A stretch of 64,000 nucleotides of DNA from Schoenoplectus triqueter (GCA_964058805.1 CAXKVV010002154.1:77001-141000); one strand, 5' to 3'. Shown: positions 22,959 through 35,844, counted from the stretch's first letter. Notes: a model not told the origin generated them from the sequence alone. A program made the numbers and translations.

Positions 22959-25900
22959 ATGGCATACTTCGGTAACTTCAACCTTGCTCCTTACGCTGTC
23001 ACACTTGCATAGAGCCCAGACGGTAAGCTCTTCATGTTCTTCGGGACTATCCCGCAAGAACTTACTTTCTACAGCCCAGCTCCAGTGGCCACCTTCACTC
23101 CCGCAACCGTCCGAATCTCCATCCCGGATGAAAAAGAGGACTCAATCGTCCTGACTCCCAAGGGCATTGCTAACAATGTCATGGCCTCTCCTACTACCTC
23201 TCCAAAAAGGAGAAGGCGACCGTCCAAGAAGACAGCCCCAACGGCCGCGGCCCAAATTACCCGCAACTCTCAAGTGTCCAGGAAAAGGGCCCTGGACGCA
23301 TACCAAAACCAATTGGTGGCTAGGCCAGTCATCCCAGTCTCCAACAAGTTCACGGCACTTCGTATAGTGGCCAAGAACTCAACAACTGGCCAGCTCCGCC
23401 AGGCATGGGAGGTGCCTAAACCCACACCTCGCCCAACTCAGAGGCCTCAACACTGCCAACGCAAGTCTTAAGCCCCTGCAGAAGCCATTTATAATGCTCA
23501 TAGGGCCCTCAAACAGAGGAAGAGCGTTAGAAACGCTAAGTCGAGATAATATGTCTCCCGCTCTAGTCAATCTGAAGATATGGCTCAACCGCAAGCCATT
23601 ATCCCGGCTCCACGCCTAAGAAGGTTTACATCAAAAGTAACACCTAGCGTCCAGCAGATGTGGTTCCCAAAGGGTTCCCAACCAATGAAAACCCGGTCTC
23701 AAACCCAGCCCAGCAAGGCAGGCAACTCAAGCGCTCCGTCCGAGAGTGTATTCAGCCGATTAGGCTCGAAAGTACCACTCAACAGTTTAAAGATAGCTGC
23801 CCCTAACCAAATGAAAAAGAAGAGGAGAACCGCCCGCTACGAAGAGCACTTCTTGGTCAACACCATCAGTGTAAGCTACGATACCGACCCAGATACTAAC
23901 ACTGAGGTGAATATGGTCCAGGACGACCAATCCCCGCCTAATCAAGCTCATGTCACCAATACCAACAAGAATAATGGTAGAAAAGGGAGACCTCCTAAGA
24001 GGGTCAACCCCGAAGGCAATAGCAGGGAAGGGGAAGACCACGATGAAAATCCCGATCTCTTCGATAATGAAGATGACGTTGAAACACGTCCCGAAGTGCC
24101 TATCGATGAAATCGAAATCTTGAAAGGCCACATCGAGGTACGGGATGAAGAACTGATTAGGCAACGGGAGCTAATCGCTACCATGCTAAAGCAAAATGAA
24201 GAATTAATTAAGGCGGTTAAATCATTACAAGAGTCACAAGACGCCAATTTTAAAGCTCGTAGTTCCCGTCAAGAAGGGGTCCACAGTACCAAAAGCAATC
24301 ACAAGGAAAAGCAACCTGTCAATTCTAAACCTCATCCACATAGAACAATAGAGGTGGAGGCTAAACCAACGGGACTATCCCGAAAAGAGATTCAAGCTAT
24401 GATTGCCCAGCAAATGCAGATAGCTGGAGGTGGATACGCCGTCCCTCCGGTCAAAAACTGTGGACATCCATACCCCGCTGTGTACGATTTAGAAGAATAT
24501 CCTAAGGGGTATGTGATCACTCGCTTCAGGACCTTCTCCGGGGAGGGCAATAAAGATTTAAACCCCGAACAACACCTGGCCCACTTTGTAGCCTCGTGCG
24601 GCAACACAGGCGGCAATGATGCACTGTTGTTGAGACAATTTCCTCAAAGCTTGGTGGGAACCGCCTTTCAATGGTACTATTCACTGAAAAACAACAGCAT
24701 CAGGACCTGGGACGAGATGGCAGACTCGTTCAGGGCATGATTTGTCATGGTGTCTGACAAAATAAACATAGCCGATTTGGCAAGCACTAAACCCAAGAAA
24801 GGGGAGTCAATGATAGATTTTATCAACAGATGGCGGAACCTCAGCATCAAATACAACCGCACATTAACCGAAGATGAGGCCGTCAACCTAATCATGAAGA
24901 ACATTGACGGGTGGATGTGCATGCTACTTGGTGTGATAAAGGTCAATACATTTAAAGATTTACTCATGTCGGTATCCAATATGGAAAGGATGTCACCACA
25001 CACCGTGCCAAACTTCATGATCAACAGGCCATAACGAGGAGCCCAAGCTGAAACCAAGGTGACATTTACCTTATTAAAAGATAAGATGGTTGCTAACATG
25101 AACACTCAAAGCGGCAACAGCGGCACGAGTGGCAACAATTATAACAAAGGACCTAGGTTCAATCCAGGAGGGGGTTCGCAGGGCTTTGAGTCCCTCAAAC
25201 AAAAGAAATCTAAGCCGTACTCCTTCAAAAAAGATAAAGTTGCTCAAATCTTTAGAGGAGCACTAAAGAACGGCCTAGTCTTGCCGGCCAGTAAACGTCC
25301 AGAAGATGCTAATAAATCGGACGAGCCCAACTTTTGCCCATATCACAGAATATTATGGCACTCAATTGAAGATTGTTGGGTCTTCAAAGATTGGGTCGAA
25401 AAGGCATACAAAAATGGCGAAATAACCCTACCCCAGGGATTCCTACAAAGCCCAGCCGCCCATGAACAAGCCAACACAATATCTCACGAGGAAGAGAAAG
25501 GCTTGAGTCAAACAACCCAAAGAGGTAAGGGAACTCTTAACGAATACTACTCACATCAAATGAGGGAAAATTGTTGCTTGACTGTTGTTGAGGTATTAGA
25601 CGACAAGTCAGAAGAAGACAACACCCCAATCCTGAAAAATGCTTTGAAGCAGCTAGAAAAGGAACCTAACACAGTCGATGAGTTAGCCGAAATCAATCTG
25701 GGGACAGAAGAGGACCCACGACCAACCTTTATAAGCGCGTCATTACCAGAAGAGGCGGCTGACAGGTTGAAGACGTTCCTTAAAAGCTATATGGACTGTT
25801 TCGCTTGGAGTTACAAAGAAATGCCAGGACTAGACCCCGACGTGGCAGTTCATTACTTGAAAATTGATCCAACCTTCAAGCCAATCAAGCAAGCACCGAG

Positions 25901-26189
25901 GCGAATGAGAATAGAACTGGAAGAAAAGGTCGTAGAGGAAACAAAGAAACTCATCGACGCAGGCTTCATACGGGAAGAAGAGACACCAGAATGGGTGGCT
26001 AGCATTATCTTGGTTAAAAAGAAAAATAGACAGATTCGCATCTGTGTGAATTTTCGAGACTTAAACAAGGCGTGCCCCAAAGATGACTTCCCGCTCCCAG
26101 TAACCGAAATCATAATTGACCATACATCCTCCTATGAAATCTTCTCCTTCATGGACGGTTATGCGGGCTATAATCAAATCAAAATGGGA
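22959..26189 (+). pseudogene. Tat-lineage gag and start of reverse transcriptase, copy A, decayed
   Basis: One reading frame from the ATG at 22959 encodes a Gag-type protein and, after an apparent internal loss of the protease region (copies A and B diverge from about 25490), the pre-RT segment and the first part of reverse transcriptase (fingers motif ICVNFRDLNKACPKDDFPLP, near 26038-26097). The frame ends at 26190 where inverted LTR sequence begins. Five in-frame stops interrupt it: TAG 23010, TAA 23469, TAA 23547, TGA 24738 and TAA 25032. Against copy B each is CAG, CAA or CGA changed by C to T. A conserved Gag core (FQWYYSL, NRWRNLSIK) follows an acidic, Glu/Lys-rich possible coiled coil. 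An AG that could act as splice acceptor sits just before the ATG. Confidence 0.85.
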
Positions 26190-26192
26190 TAG

Positions 26193-26450
26193 GTGATGTG
26201 GCCAAATGACAGACTACCACGTGGCACTATGGTGGGGCCACGTGACACTGTGGTGCGTGGTGCGGGCTATGACAGACTACCACGTGGCACGTTGCACTGT
26301 GGTGGGGCCACGTGGCACTGTGGTGCGTGGTGCGGGCTATGACAGACTACCACGTGGCACATGGCACTGTGGTGCGGGCTATAACCAAATGACAGACTAC
26401 CACATGGCACTGTGGTGGGGCCCACTTGTCAGGTGACTTGTGCCAGGGTG
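26193..26450 (-). repeat. Short tandem repeats with CCACGTGGCA boxes
   Basis: About four imperfect 70-80 bp units, each containing GACAGACTACCACGTGGCA and a GTGGTGSGGC block. They lie directly after the point where the copy A reverse transcriptase frame is broken. The unit appears to be an expanded form of the U3 ACGT-core boxes. Confidence 0.75.
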
Positions 26451-28448
26451 GGGCCCACCTACTGACATGGACCAATGGGAGTGTGCCACGTGGCACAGCT
26501 GTTTTTGAGGTGTCCCAATCAGGTGCTGCCATGTGGCATAGCCTGCTGGAGGTGGCTGCTAGGGTATAGGCTTATTCAAGTCTCTAAATTGTACCTAGAG
26601 AGTATTATGTCCCCAAATTATACCCAGAGAAGTTTGTGATCAAATCTCAGCCCTTGATCGGCTTATTTAATCTGTTTTATCTTCTCTGAATTTATTTTTA
26701 TAGCTCCACTTGTCCAAAAATTCTAAAATTTTCACCAAAAATCTCTAAATTCATGATGATCACTCCTGTAATTTTTTATTCCCATTTTTCCTCTGTCTCT
26801 TTGTGCTAAAAATTCTTTTGTCAAGAGAACTCTATTTTCTCCTCTGAAATAATCTCAATTTCAATTATAGCTCTATTTGTGTCTCTGCCAATAATAGCTC
26901 TTTTGTCAATAATAGCTCTTCTGAAATAATCCCAATTTCAATTTCAATTATATCTCTTTTGTCAAGAGAACTCTATTTGTGTCTCTGCCAAATAAAATTC
27001 TCTTACAGAAACCCTCCTAATTAAACACCAATTAGACTTGGATTGATGCTTCATTAGGGTTTGACTTGATCAACAGTTGATTACTTATCAACAATTGATA
27101 CAAATCCTGACTTGATCAGATGTTTGCAACATTAGCACCTGACTAGTCTTGTGAAATTGACTTTCAATTCATGTTCATGAAAGTGATTTGATCAATAGTT
27201 GATTACTTGTCAATAATTAACACAAATCTTGGCTTGATCAGGTGTTTGTAACTTTGGCACCTGGTCAGCCTTGAAAGCAAAATCACATTGAAATTTTTTA
27301 TAGTTAGTTATATCAAAATACTGGTTTGGCATTGACACAGTTCTGTTTGTGGGATTGTACAGCTTCAGCTCTTAGGATTTGTTCCGAGGGTTTGATCTGA
27401 GGGTTGATTCTTAGGGTTTAATCTTGACTTTTCCTTGGTCTTTATCATTGAGGTGTGGGACTCACCTGTCAGTGAAAAATAATCAGATGGATGACCCCTC
27501 AGGAGATCTCTCTCTTGAATCTCCTAAGGGTTATCCACCTCGAATTAACAGGAGTGGCAGGGCTTTTATTTCCTTATGGGATTAATGCTTATTCCTTATT
27601 CCGGCTTGATTAGATTTAGTGGATAGGCTAGGTTCAGGCTGTTGAAGCTGCTTGTGTGGGACTGTCAGGTGAGTCCCACTTGTCAGAGGAAAATGATTGC
27701 ATGGATGACACCTCAAGAGATCTCTTTCTCTCTCCTGAATCTCTTGAGCGTCATCCACCTCGAATGGATAGTAGATGGTGGGGTATTTATACCCTTGCTT
27801 TTTATCCAAAAATTTCCTTGTGGGACAAATAGACTTTTTTTCAGAATTCAACAGCGGCTTCTTCTGGCTGGTGGACCCTCTCTCTTGCCTTTCTTTCCCC
27901 TTCTTATGATTTATCACTGATAATTGATATTTATTCTTAATCGTTCCTCTGCTTTATTTCTTGAGATTTTTCAAGAGTAAACAGTGTCATCCACCTCAAA
28001 TGGACAGTAGATGGTGGGGTATTTATACTCTTGCCTTTTATCCTAACATTTTCTTGTGGGACAAATAGACTTATTCCGGAGTTCAGCAGCGACTTCTTCT
28101 GGCTGGTGGCCCCTCTCTCTTGCCTCTCTTTCCACTTTCTTATGATTTATCACTGATAATTGATATTTATCCTTGAGATTTCTCAAGTTTAGATAGTTGC
28201 ATTCTTGTATTTCTTCATTTTATTTTCTCCTTTTCCTGACATGGTCATGGATGTATCTGGATATACTTGTGGATATTGCATTTTGGTTTACTGCTTTATT
28301 CCTTATTCTCTTTACATTGTGGATGATGATTACTCCTTTTCTTCTCTTTTTGTTCCATCGCCTCTTCTATGATGCGGGGAGATATTCCACTTATTCTACA
28401 TCATATCTTTACATTTTCTCTAAAAATTACCTAAGTACAATATGCTCT
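26193..28448 (-). mobile_element. Inverted Tat 3' region and LTR 5' part
   Basis: Read on the minus strand, 26193-28200 matches LTR4 from about 49740 to 51280 in reverse order, including the ACGT-core cluster and the TATAAATA-containing block. That block is tandemly duplicated here, with copies at about 27720-27955 and 27960-28190. The stretch 28200-28448 joins this to an LTR 3' end without a primer binding site, so the inverted element has lost its internal region. No gene is recognised; open frames at 27582-27917 and 28197-28565 are in LTR-derived sequence. Confidence 0.65.
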
Positions 28449-29891
28449 TGTGCGACCCTTTTTCGCGCGCTCCGCACCACCGCTGGGCGATGGGATGCGG
28501 AAGAAGGACACAGAGATCCCTCCCAAGCGTGCATCTGTTTAATGCCGGCCGATTCCGCCGTTTAGAATGATTTGGATGCACATTTAGGGGGTTTTTAGTG
28601 ATTGTGAGTTCTTGTAGATTCCGGTGGGCGCAAGCCCCCACCGTTAATTACCCTGGGCTATTAACCTCGAGGCACCTCTGGATCTTTAAAAGGGAGAAGC
28701 AAATAGTATAGTTAAATGATGGTCAAGTGGTCGTCTGGATTCACCGAAAGGTTGATCCCGTGGAAGACGAACCTACTACAGATCGGTTCAGTCTTTACCG
28801 CCTCAAGAGATAACCTTACTACAGATCAGATTAATCTCTTCGAAGAGGTTCGAGGTGAGTCTACTACAGAACGACTCAACCTCAGTTGATCTAGAAAATA
28901 AACTATTACATAATGGTTCAAAGTTGATCCCATGAAAGACGAACCTACTACAGATCGGTTCAGTCTTTTACCGCCTCGAGAGATAACCTTACTACAGATC
29001 AGATTAATCTCTTCAGAGGGGTTTGAGGTGAGTCTACTACAGAACGACTCAACCTCGGTTGATCTAGAAGATGAACCTACTACAGAACGGTTCAATCTTA
29101 ACTAGTCAACAACCAATCACACAAAATACAACTCAAAGCACTAAGCCGGTTGATCTTGAGGTTGGTGAATCAGAAGAAGGGTGGATTTGGCCCACGTGTT
29201 TCTTCTCACTGATCTTCTAGATCATGAATTCCAAGCACTAAGCCGATTCATAAACCTAGGAACACAACTGCGCACAAAGTTAAACCTGAAGCACTAAGCC
29301 AGCTTAACATTGAGGCATGTGTTAGTGAAGGAACCTACTACAGAACGGTTCACATTCACTATTTTGTGGATGAATCTACTACAGAACGATTCAATCTCAC
29401 AATCTCGGGAGATGAACCAGAAGACACACTTATCGACGGATGAGTTCAATCTTACTAGCTCAAATGGTCATGAATTACTTGTTCATGACACCGAGTCATT
29501 AAGATGTCACTTCTCTCGGACATCGTAATGTTCTTATCTCTTGGAGTCGACATATCTCTTCATGTTGATGTCGCAGCCTTGGTTATTCTTCAACGAGCGT
29601 CAAGATGTTCTTGTCCCGACTAATTATTCTAATATGTTGCATTACTTGTGCAAAATCACTGTGTTGCTCTACACCCCTTGTGTGAGCATATTCATTCACC
29701 TCTAAAATGTAAAAAGAATTATTACATTTTTATTGATTTTTATTATTAAGATAATGTCTCTCATTACTATCTCTATTACAAAGGTGAATATATATATTTT
29801 TATTTTTAAACTCTATCTATTTCTGTAGAAGATTATTTACAAAAATAATAGGAAATGGGTTAACTATTATTGGGAATTTTATTTAGATTTT
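28449..29891 (-). mobile_element. Inverted Tat LTR 3' portion
   Basis: The minus-strand LTR end GGGTCGCACA lies at 28449-28458. Going right, the sequence is the reverse complement of the terminal domain, the GWTCTGTAGTA hairpin array (about 28745-29440), the 62-bp repeat motif (about 29590-29630) and the start of the AT-rich part. At about 29891 it is joined to the leader of Tat copy B in plus orientation, with GGGA shared at the junction. No gene is seen. Confidence 0.7.
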
Positions 29892-30015
29892 TGGGACCTA
29901 GATTCTCCTCTCATCTTTGAAAGAGAGAAGCAAATAGAATAGTTAAAAGATACAAGTGGTCTTCTATGCGCTAAAAATGACTAATGATTTTCAAGTATTT
30001 TTGTTTTTGTAGGAA

Positions 30016-33000
30016 ATGGCATACTTTGGAAACTTCAACCTCGCTCCTTACACCGTCACACCTGCACAGAGCCCAGAGGGCAAGCTTTTCATGTTCTTTG
30101 GGACCATCCCGCAAGAACTTACTTTCTATGACCCAGCTCCAGTGGCCACCTTTACTTCCGCAACCGTCCGGATCTCCATCCCGGACGAGGAAGAGGACTC
30201 AATTACCCTAACTCCCAAGGGTATTTCTAATAATGTCATGGCCTCTCCTACCACCTCCCCAAAGAGGAGAAGGCGACCGTCCAAGAGGACAGCCCCAATG
30301 GCCGCAGCCCAAGTTACCCGCAATTCTCAAGCGTCCAGGAAGAGAGCTCTGGATGCATATCAAAACCAGCTGGTGGCTAAGCCAGCTATCCCAATCTCCA
30401 ACAAGTTCACAGCCCTCCGAATAGTGGCCAAGAACTCGGCCACAGGCCAGCTCCGCCAGGCATGGGAGGTGCCTAAGCCCACACCTCGCCCAACTCAAAA
30501 GCCTCAGCGCCGCCAGAATAAGTCTCAAGCCCCTGCAGAAGTCATCTACAAGGCTCACAGGGCCCTCAAACAGAGGAAGAGCGTTAGAAACGCTAGGTCG
30601 AGACAATACGTCTCCCGCCCCAATCAATCTCAAGACATGGCTCAGCCGCAAGCCATTGTCTCCACTCCACACCCAAGGAGGTTTACATCAAAGGCAACAC
30701 CTAGCGTCCAGCAGGTGTGGGTCCCGAAGGGTTCCCAGCCAACAAAACCCCAGTCTCAAACCCAGCCCAGCAAGGCCGGCAAATCCAACGCTCCATCCGA
30801 GAGTGTATTTAGCCGCCTAGGTCAGAAAAGTGTATTCAGCCGATTAGGCTCGAGAATACCACTCAACAACTTAAAAATAACTGCTCCTGACCAAATGAAG
30901 AAGAAGAGAAGAACTGCTCGTTATGAAGAGCACTTCTCAGTCAACACCATCAGTATAAGCTACGATACTGATCCAGATACTGATACAGAGGTGAATATGG
31001 CCCAGGACGACCAGTCCCCGCCTAATCAAGCTCACGTCACCAATACCAACAAGAACAATGGTAGAAAAGGGAGACCTCCTAAGAGGGTCAACCCTGAAGG
31101 CAACAGCAGAGAAGGGGAAGATCACAATGAAAACCCTGATTTCTTCGAAAACGAAGATGACGTTGAAACACGCCCCGAAGTGCCTATCGATGAAATTGAA
31201 ATATTAAAAGGCCACATCGAGGCACGGGACGAAGAATTGATTAGGCAATGGGAGCTAATCGCTACCATGCTGAAACAAAATGAAGAATTGATTAAGGCGG
31301 TCAAATCCTTACAAGAATCACAAGACGCCAATTTCAAAGCTGGTAGCTCCCGACAAGAAGGGGTCCACAGTACCAAAAGCAATCATAAGGGAAAACAACC
31401 CGTCAATTCTAAACCCCATCCACATAGAACAATAAAAGTGGAGGCTGAACCAACGGGACTATCCCGGAAAGAGATTCAAGCCATGATTGCCCAGCAAATG
31501 CAAATAGCTGGAGGTGGATACGCTATCCCTCCCGTTAAAAACTGTGGACATCCATACCCTGCCATATACGATTTAGAAGAATATCCTAAAGGGTATGTGA
31601 TCCCCCGCTTCAGGACCTTCTCCGGGGAGGGCAATAAAGATCTAAACCCCGAACAACACCTGGCCCACTTTGTGGCCTCGTGCGGTAACACGGGCGGCAA
31701 TGATGCATTGTTGTTGAGACAATTCCCCCAAAGCTTGGTGGGAACCTCTTTCCAATGGTACTATTCGCTGGAAAACAACAGCATCAGGACCTGAGACGAG
31801 ATGGCAGACTTGTTCAGAGCACGATTTGTCATGGTGTTTGACAAAATAAACATAACTGATCTGGCAAGCACTAAACCCAAGAAAGGAGAGTCAATGACAG
31901 ATTTTATCAACAGATGGCGGAACCTCAGCATTAAATGTGACCGCACATTAACCGAAGATGAGGCCGTCAACCTAATCATGAAAAACATTGACGGGTGGAT
32001 GGGCATGCTACTTGGTGTGACAAAGGTCAACACGTTCAAAGACTTGCTCAGATCAGTATCCAATATGGAAAGGATGTCACCGCACACCGTGCCGAACTTC
32101 ATGAATAATAGGCCGCAACGAGGAGCCCGAGCTGAAACCAAGGTGGCATTCACCTCGTTAAAAGATAAAATGGTCGCCAACACAGATACTCAAAGCGGCA
32201 GCAGCGGCACAAATGGCAACAATTATAATAAAGGACCTAGGCCCAATCCAGGAGGGAGTTCACGGAGTTTTGAAACCCTTAGACAAAAGAAGACCAAACC
32301 GTACTCCTTCAGGAAAGATAAAGTTGCTCAAATCTTCAGAGGGGCATTAAAGAACGGTCTAGCCCTACCGACCAGTAAACGCCCAGAAGATGCCGATAAA
32401 TCGGACGAACCCAACTTCTGCCATATCATAGAGTACTAGGGCACTCAATTGAAGATTGCTGGGTCTTCAAAGATTGGGTTGAAAAGGCATACAAAAATGG
32501 TGAAATTACTCTACCCAAAGGGTTCTTGCAAAGCCCATCAGCCCATGAACAGGCCAATATGATCTCTCACGAAGAAGATAAGATCCCGGGCCAGTCAAGC
32601 GGAAACCAAGAAGAACAATGGACTACGCACTTATCGAAGAAGTGATTAAAATGCTTAAAACTCTTAAGAAAGAACCCGTCATGAAATGGAAAGACGACAT
32701 CACGCCAGTGGTCCCACCAAAACCCAGGGTATATTATAAGGTGGACCAGAGCCAAGACCAGGTTCTTAAGAAAAGAAAGAAGCATAGAAGCAATAAGTCC
32801 AGAAAGAATAAAATTGAAGAATGCGAGTAGGGCAGCCCCGAGGCAATTACCCTTCAACACTTCATCTCCAAAGAAGACTGGGAGAAGTTAACCCTAGGTC
32901 AGAAGAAAGAAAATATAGATGAAGAAATAAATAAAGAAGAAAATGAAGAGATCTGGGGTGCTTCGTGCAACATGGTATATTCTTCTCACGACGAAGATAT

Positions 33001-33022
33001 GCCAACTTTAGAGGAGATGTTC
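30016..33022 (+). pseudogene. Tat-lineage gag and linker, copy B, decayed
   Basis: Starts at ATG 30016, preceded by TTTTTGTAG, a possible splice acceptor. The frame holds a basic, Pro/Gln-rich N-terminal region, an acidic stretch near residues 320-370, a possible coiled coil (EELIRQWELIATMLKQNEEL, near residue 410) and the retrotransposon Gag core ending near 32070. A TGA at 31792 replaces the Trp codon present in copy A (G to A). A one-base loss near 32425 causes the stop at 32437. Remnants of the downstream linker can be read in other frames to about 33022, where a chromovirus is inserted. The protein is not expressible intact. Confidence 0.85.
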
Positions 33023-33684
33023 TGATAGCGTTCGAGCTATGAATCGTCCAAGGACACGCACACGTTCAACTATAAAATCACAACTGGAGGATACTCTCAA
33101 CTCACAGCAGGATAAAAGAGGAGATAAACTCAACTCAAGATAAACTTTTTCATAATAATTCAACAAGTGAGTTTACATTCAGAAATTAGGCTTTATATAG
33201 CCATACAACTCAACTCTAGAAACTTCCTACTAATTAATAACTCCTTAACTATTTTTGCAAATATCAAAACACAATAAAAATAACATTAACTACTACTGTT
33301 AATTCCAAAATATAATTAAAACATAGAAAGACTCAAAGACAAGTTCCAAGAAACTAAATGCTGGCTGGCTCCTCAGTAATCACGCTCACTTGACACGAGG
33401 TTTTGATCAAGAAGACTCTAGAATATGGATAAACTCAAAACACCAAAAAGATAGTCCATTTCATCATCTGATCACAGAAATTTGAATCACCCAAATCCGA
33501 GTTATTATGAGAGAGTTATGCCCAAAATACGGGCCCAGTATGAATCTGTCCAGAAAGCTGCTGTTTCGTAAATTAATTGTAAATATGACTTGGGCCTGGT
33601 TCTTCAAACTGAGAACTGGTCCAGAACTTGCTTTCTTGATCATGATTGTTCACCTGTAGACCTGTCATGACTTGATCGCCATCA
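33023..33684 (-). repeat. 3' LTR of the minus-strand chromovirus
   Basis: 662 bp, with ends TGATGGCG and CGCTATCA on the minus strand. It matches the 663-bp LTRs of 35156-39927 but with many substitutions, so it belongs to an older copy. The purine-rich tract preceding it lies at 33685-33694 (GGGGAGAA on the minus strand). Confidence 0.9.
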
Positions 33685-35155
33685 TTCTCCCCTGGTTGAA
33701 AAGAACTCGCCCACGAGTTCGGCTCATTTTCGCCATGGTATGGAGAAAGATCCTTCACATTGAATGTGGATGAAACACCATAATCTCCGGGAAGCTCCAC
33801 CTTATAAGCATTGTCACCTATGCGCTGCAAGATTTTAAACGGTCCATCACCACGGTGCTTGAGCTTTGCATTGCGCCCAGGTGGAAATCTCTCCTTGCTC
33901 AAATGCACCCACACAAGATCACCTTCTTTGAAAATCACAGCCCGAAGCTTGTTAGCTTGTCTTTCAGACTTCTGATTTTGCTTCTCAATCCTCTTGCTGA
34001 CTTGTTCATGCAAGTCCTTGATTGCTTTAGCACGCTCATCTGCATCTCCACTATAGCTATGGCTGATTGGCAATGACACAAGATCAAGAGGAGTCTTTGG
34101 ATTGCATCCATACACCACTTCAAAAGGGCTTTTACCTGTCGTCTTGCTGTTGGACCTGTTGTAAGCGAATTCAGCTTGAGGTAGAACAAGGTCCCATTGG
34201 CGTATGTTATCACCCACCAAGCTTCTCAACAGATTGCCCAAACTCTGATTCACAATCTCAGTTTGGCCATCGGTTTGAGGATGATAGGCTGAACTAAACT
34301 GCAGCTTTGTACCCATCTTACGCCAAAGTGTTCTCCAAAAATGCCCAACAAACTTCGGGTCTCTGTCAGATGTTATGGTATTTGGAATGTCATGCAACTT
34401 CACTATCTCCTTGAAATAAAGATCAGCTATGTTAGTGGCATCCATCGTTTTTGCACAAGGAACAAAGTGCGCCATTTTAGAGAACCGATCAACCACCACC
34501 ATGATTGAATCTTTGCTGCGTTGAGTTCGGGGCAATCCCATCACAAAGTCCATGCTCACATCTTCCCACGGTGCATTAGGAACAGGAAGGGGAGTGTAAA
34601 GTCCAGAATTTTGAGACTTTGTTTTTGCTAGATGGCAAGTTCTACATCTCAAAATGTAATGGTTCACATCCTTCATCATTTTAGGCCAATAGAAACGGTC
34701 TTGGAGTAATGCACCAGTTTTATCTCGTCCAAAATGACCACTTAACCCACCATCATGAACCTCTTTAATGATCTGCCACCTCAAAGAACAATTCGGTACG
34801 CACAAACGGTTGCCATAGAAAATATATCCATCATTCACCACAAGTTCTTTATATGGCCCTTTTGCACATTCAGCTTTTATCATGCCAAAGAACTCATCAT
34901 CAGAATACAACTCCTTGATCACTTCAAACCCAAGAACATTTACCTTCATTGTGGACAGCAAAGAATGCCTCCTACTTAAAGCATCCGCCACTTGATTTGA
35001 AGCACCACTTTTATGCTTGATGTGGAATGTGTAGCCTTGTAAAAAATTCCACCCACCTTGCATGCCTTTGTTTGAGCTTGTGCTGCCCATTTATGAACTT
35101 CAGCGCCTCATGGTCGGAGTAGAGAATGAACTCCTTGGAAATGAGGTAGTGTCTC
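33573..35155 (-). pseudogene. Chromovirus RNase H end, integrase and C-terminal domain
   Basis: From 35155 down: end of RNase H ([16 protein letters not shown]), then integrase with an HHCC zinc region (CRTCH near 34650), a core carrying the D,D,E residues (SMDFVMGLP, TSDRDPKF, HPQTDGQTE), and a C-terminal region with a chromodomain-like GPFKILQRIGDNAYKVELP. The frame ends at 33573, inside the LTR. A run of six A at 35041-35046, five in the sister copy, shifts the frame in RNase H, so the polyprotein is broken here. Otherwise the integrase is open for about 500 codons. Confidence 0.88.
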
Positions 35156-35818
35156 TGATGGCGATCAAGTCATGGCAGGTTTACATATAAACAATCATGA
35201 TCAAGGAAGCAAGTTATGGACCAGTTCTCAGCTTGAAGAACCAGGCCCAAGTCATATTTACAATTAATTTACGAAACAGCAGCTCTCTGGACAGATTCGT
35301 ACGGGGCCAGTATTTTGGGCATAACTCTCTCATAAAGGCTCGGATTTGGGTGATTTAAATTTCTGTGATCAGATAATGAAATGGACTATCTTTTTTATGT
35401 TTTGAGTTTCTCCAGATTCCAGAGTCTTCTTGGTCAAAACCTCGTGTCAAGTGAGCGTGGTTACTGAGGAGCCAGCCAGCAATTAGTTTCTTGGAACTTG
35501 TCTTTTGAGTCTTTCTATGTTTTAATTATATTTGGGAATTAGCAGTAGTAGTTAATGTTGTTTTTATTGTGTTTTGATATTTGCAAAAATAGTTAAGGAG
35601 TTATTAATTAGTAGGAAGTTTCTAGAGTTGAGTTGTATGGCTATATAAAGCCTAATTTCTGAATGTAAACTCACTTGTTGAATTATTATGAAAAAGTTTA
35701 TCTTGAGTTGAGTTTATCTCCTCTTTTATCCTGCTGTGAGTTGAGAGTATCCTCCAGTTGTGATTTTATAGTTGAACGTGTGCGTGTCCTTGGACGATTC
35801 ATAGCTCGAACGCTATCA
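35156..35818 (+). repeat. 5' LTR of the young chromovirus
   Basis: 663 bp, with a TATA box (TATATAAA, 35642-35649). Its last base is two bases before the primer binding site. Confidence 0.92.
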
Positions 35819-35820
35819 GT

Positions 35821-35832
35821 TGGTATCAGAGC
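35821..35832 (+). other. Primer binding site, initiator Met tRNA
   Basis: TGGTATCAGAGC is the usual plant retrotransposon sequence complementary to the 3' end of initiator methionine tRNA. It lies two bases after the LTR end at 35818. Confidence 0.92.
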
Positions 35833-35844
35833 AGCAGGCGAAGG

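Noticed and set aside
33855..34297. Plus-strand open frames opposite the chromovirus integrase (also 40040-41124 opposite reverse transcriptase)
   Set aside because: They are shadows of well-supported minus-strand pol coding sequence, with no domains of their own.
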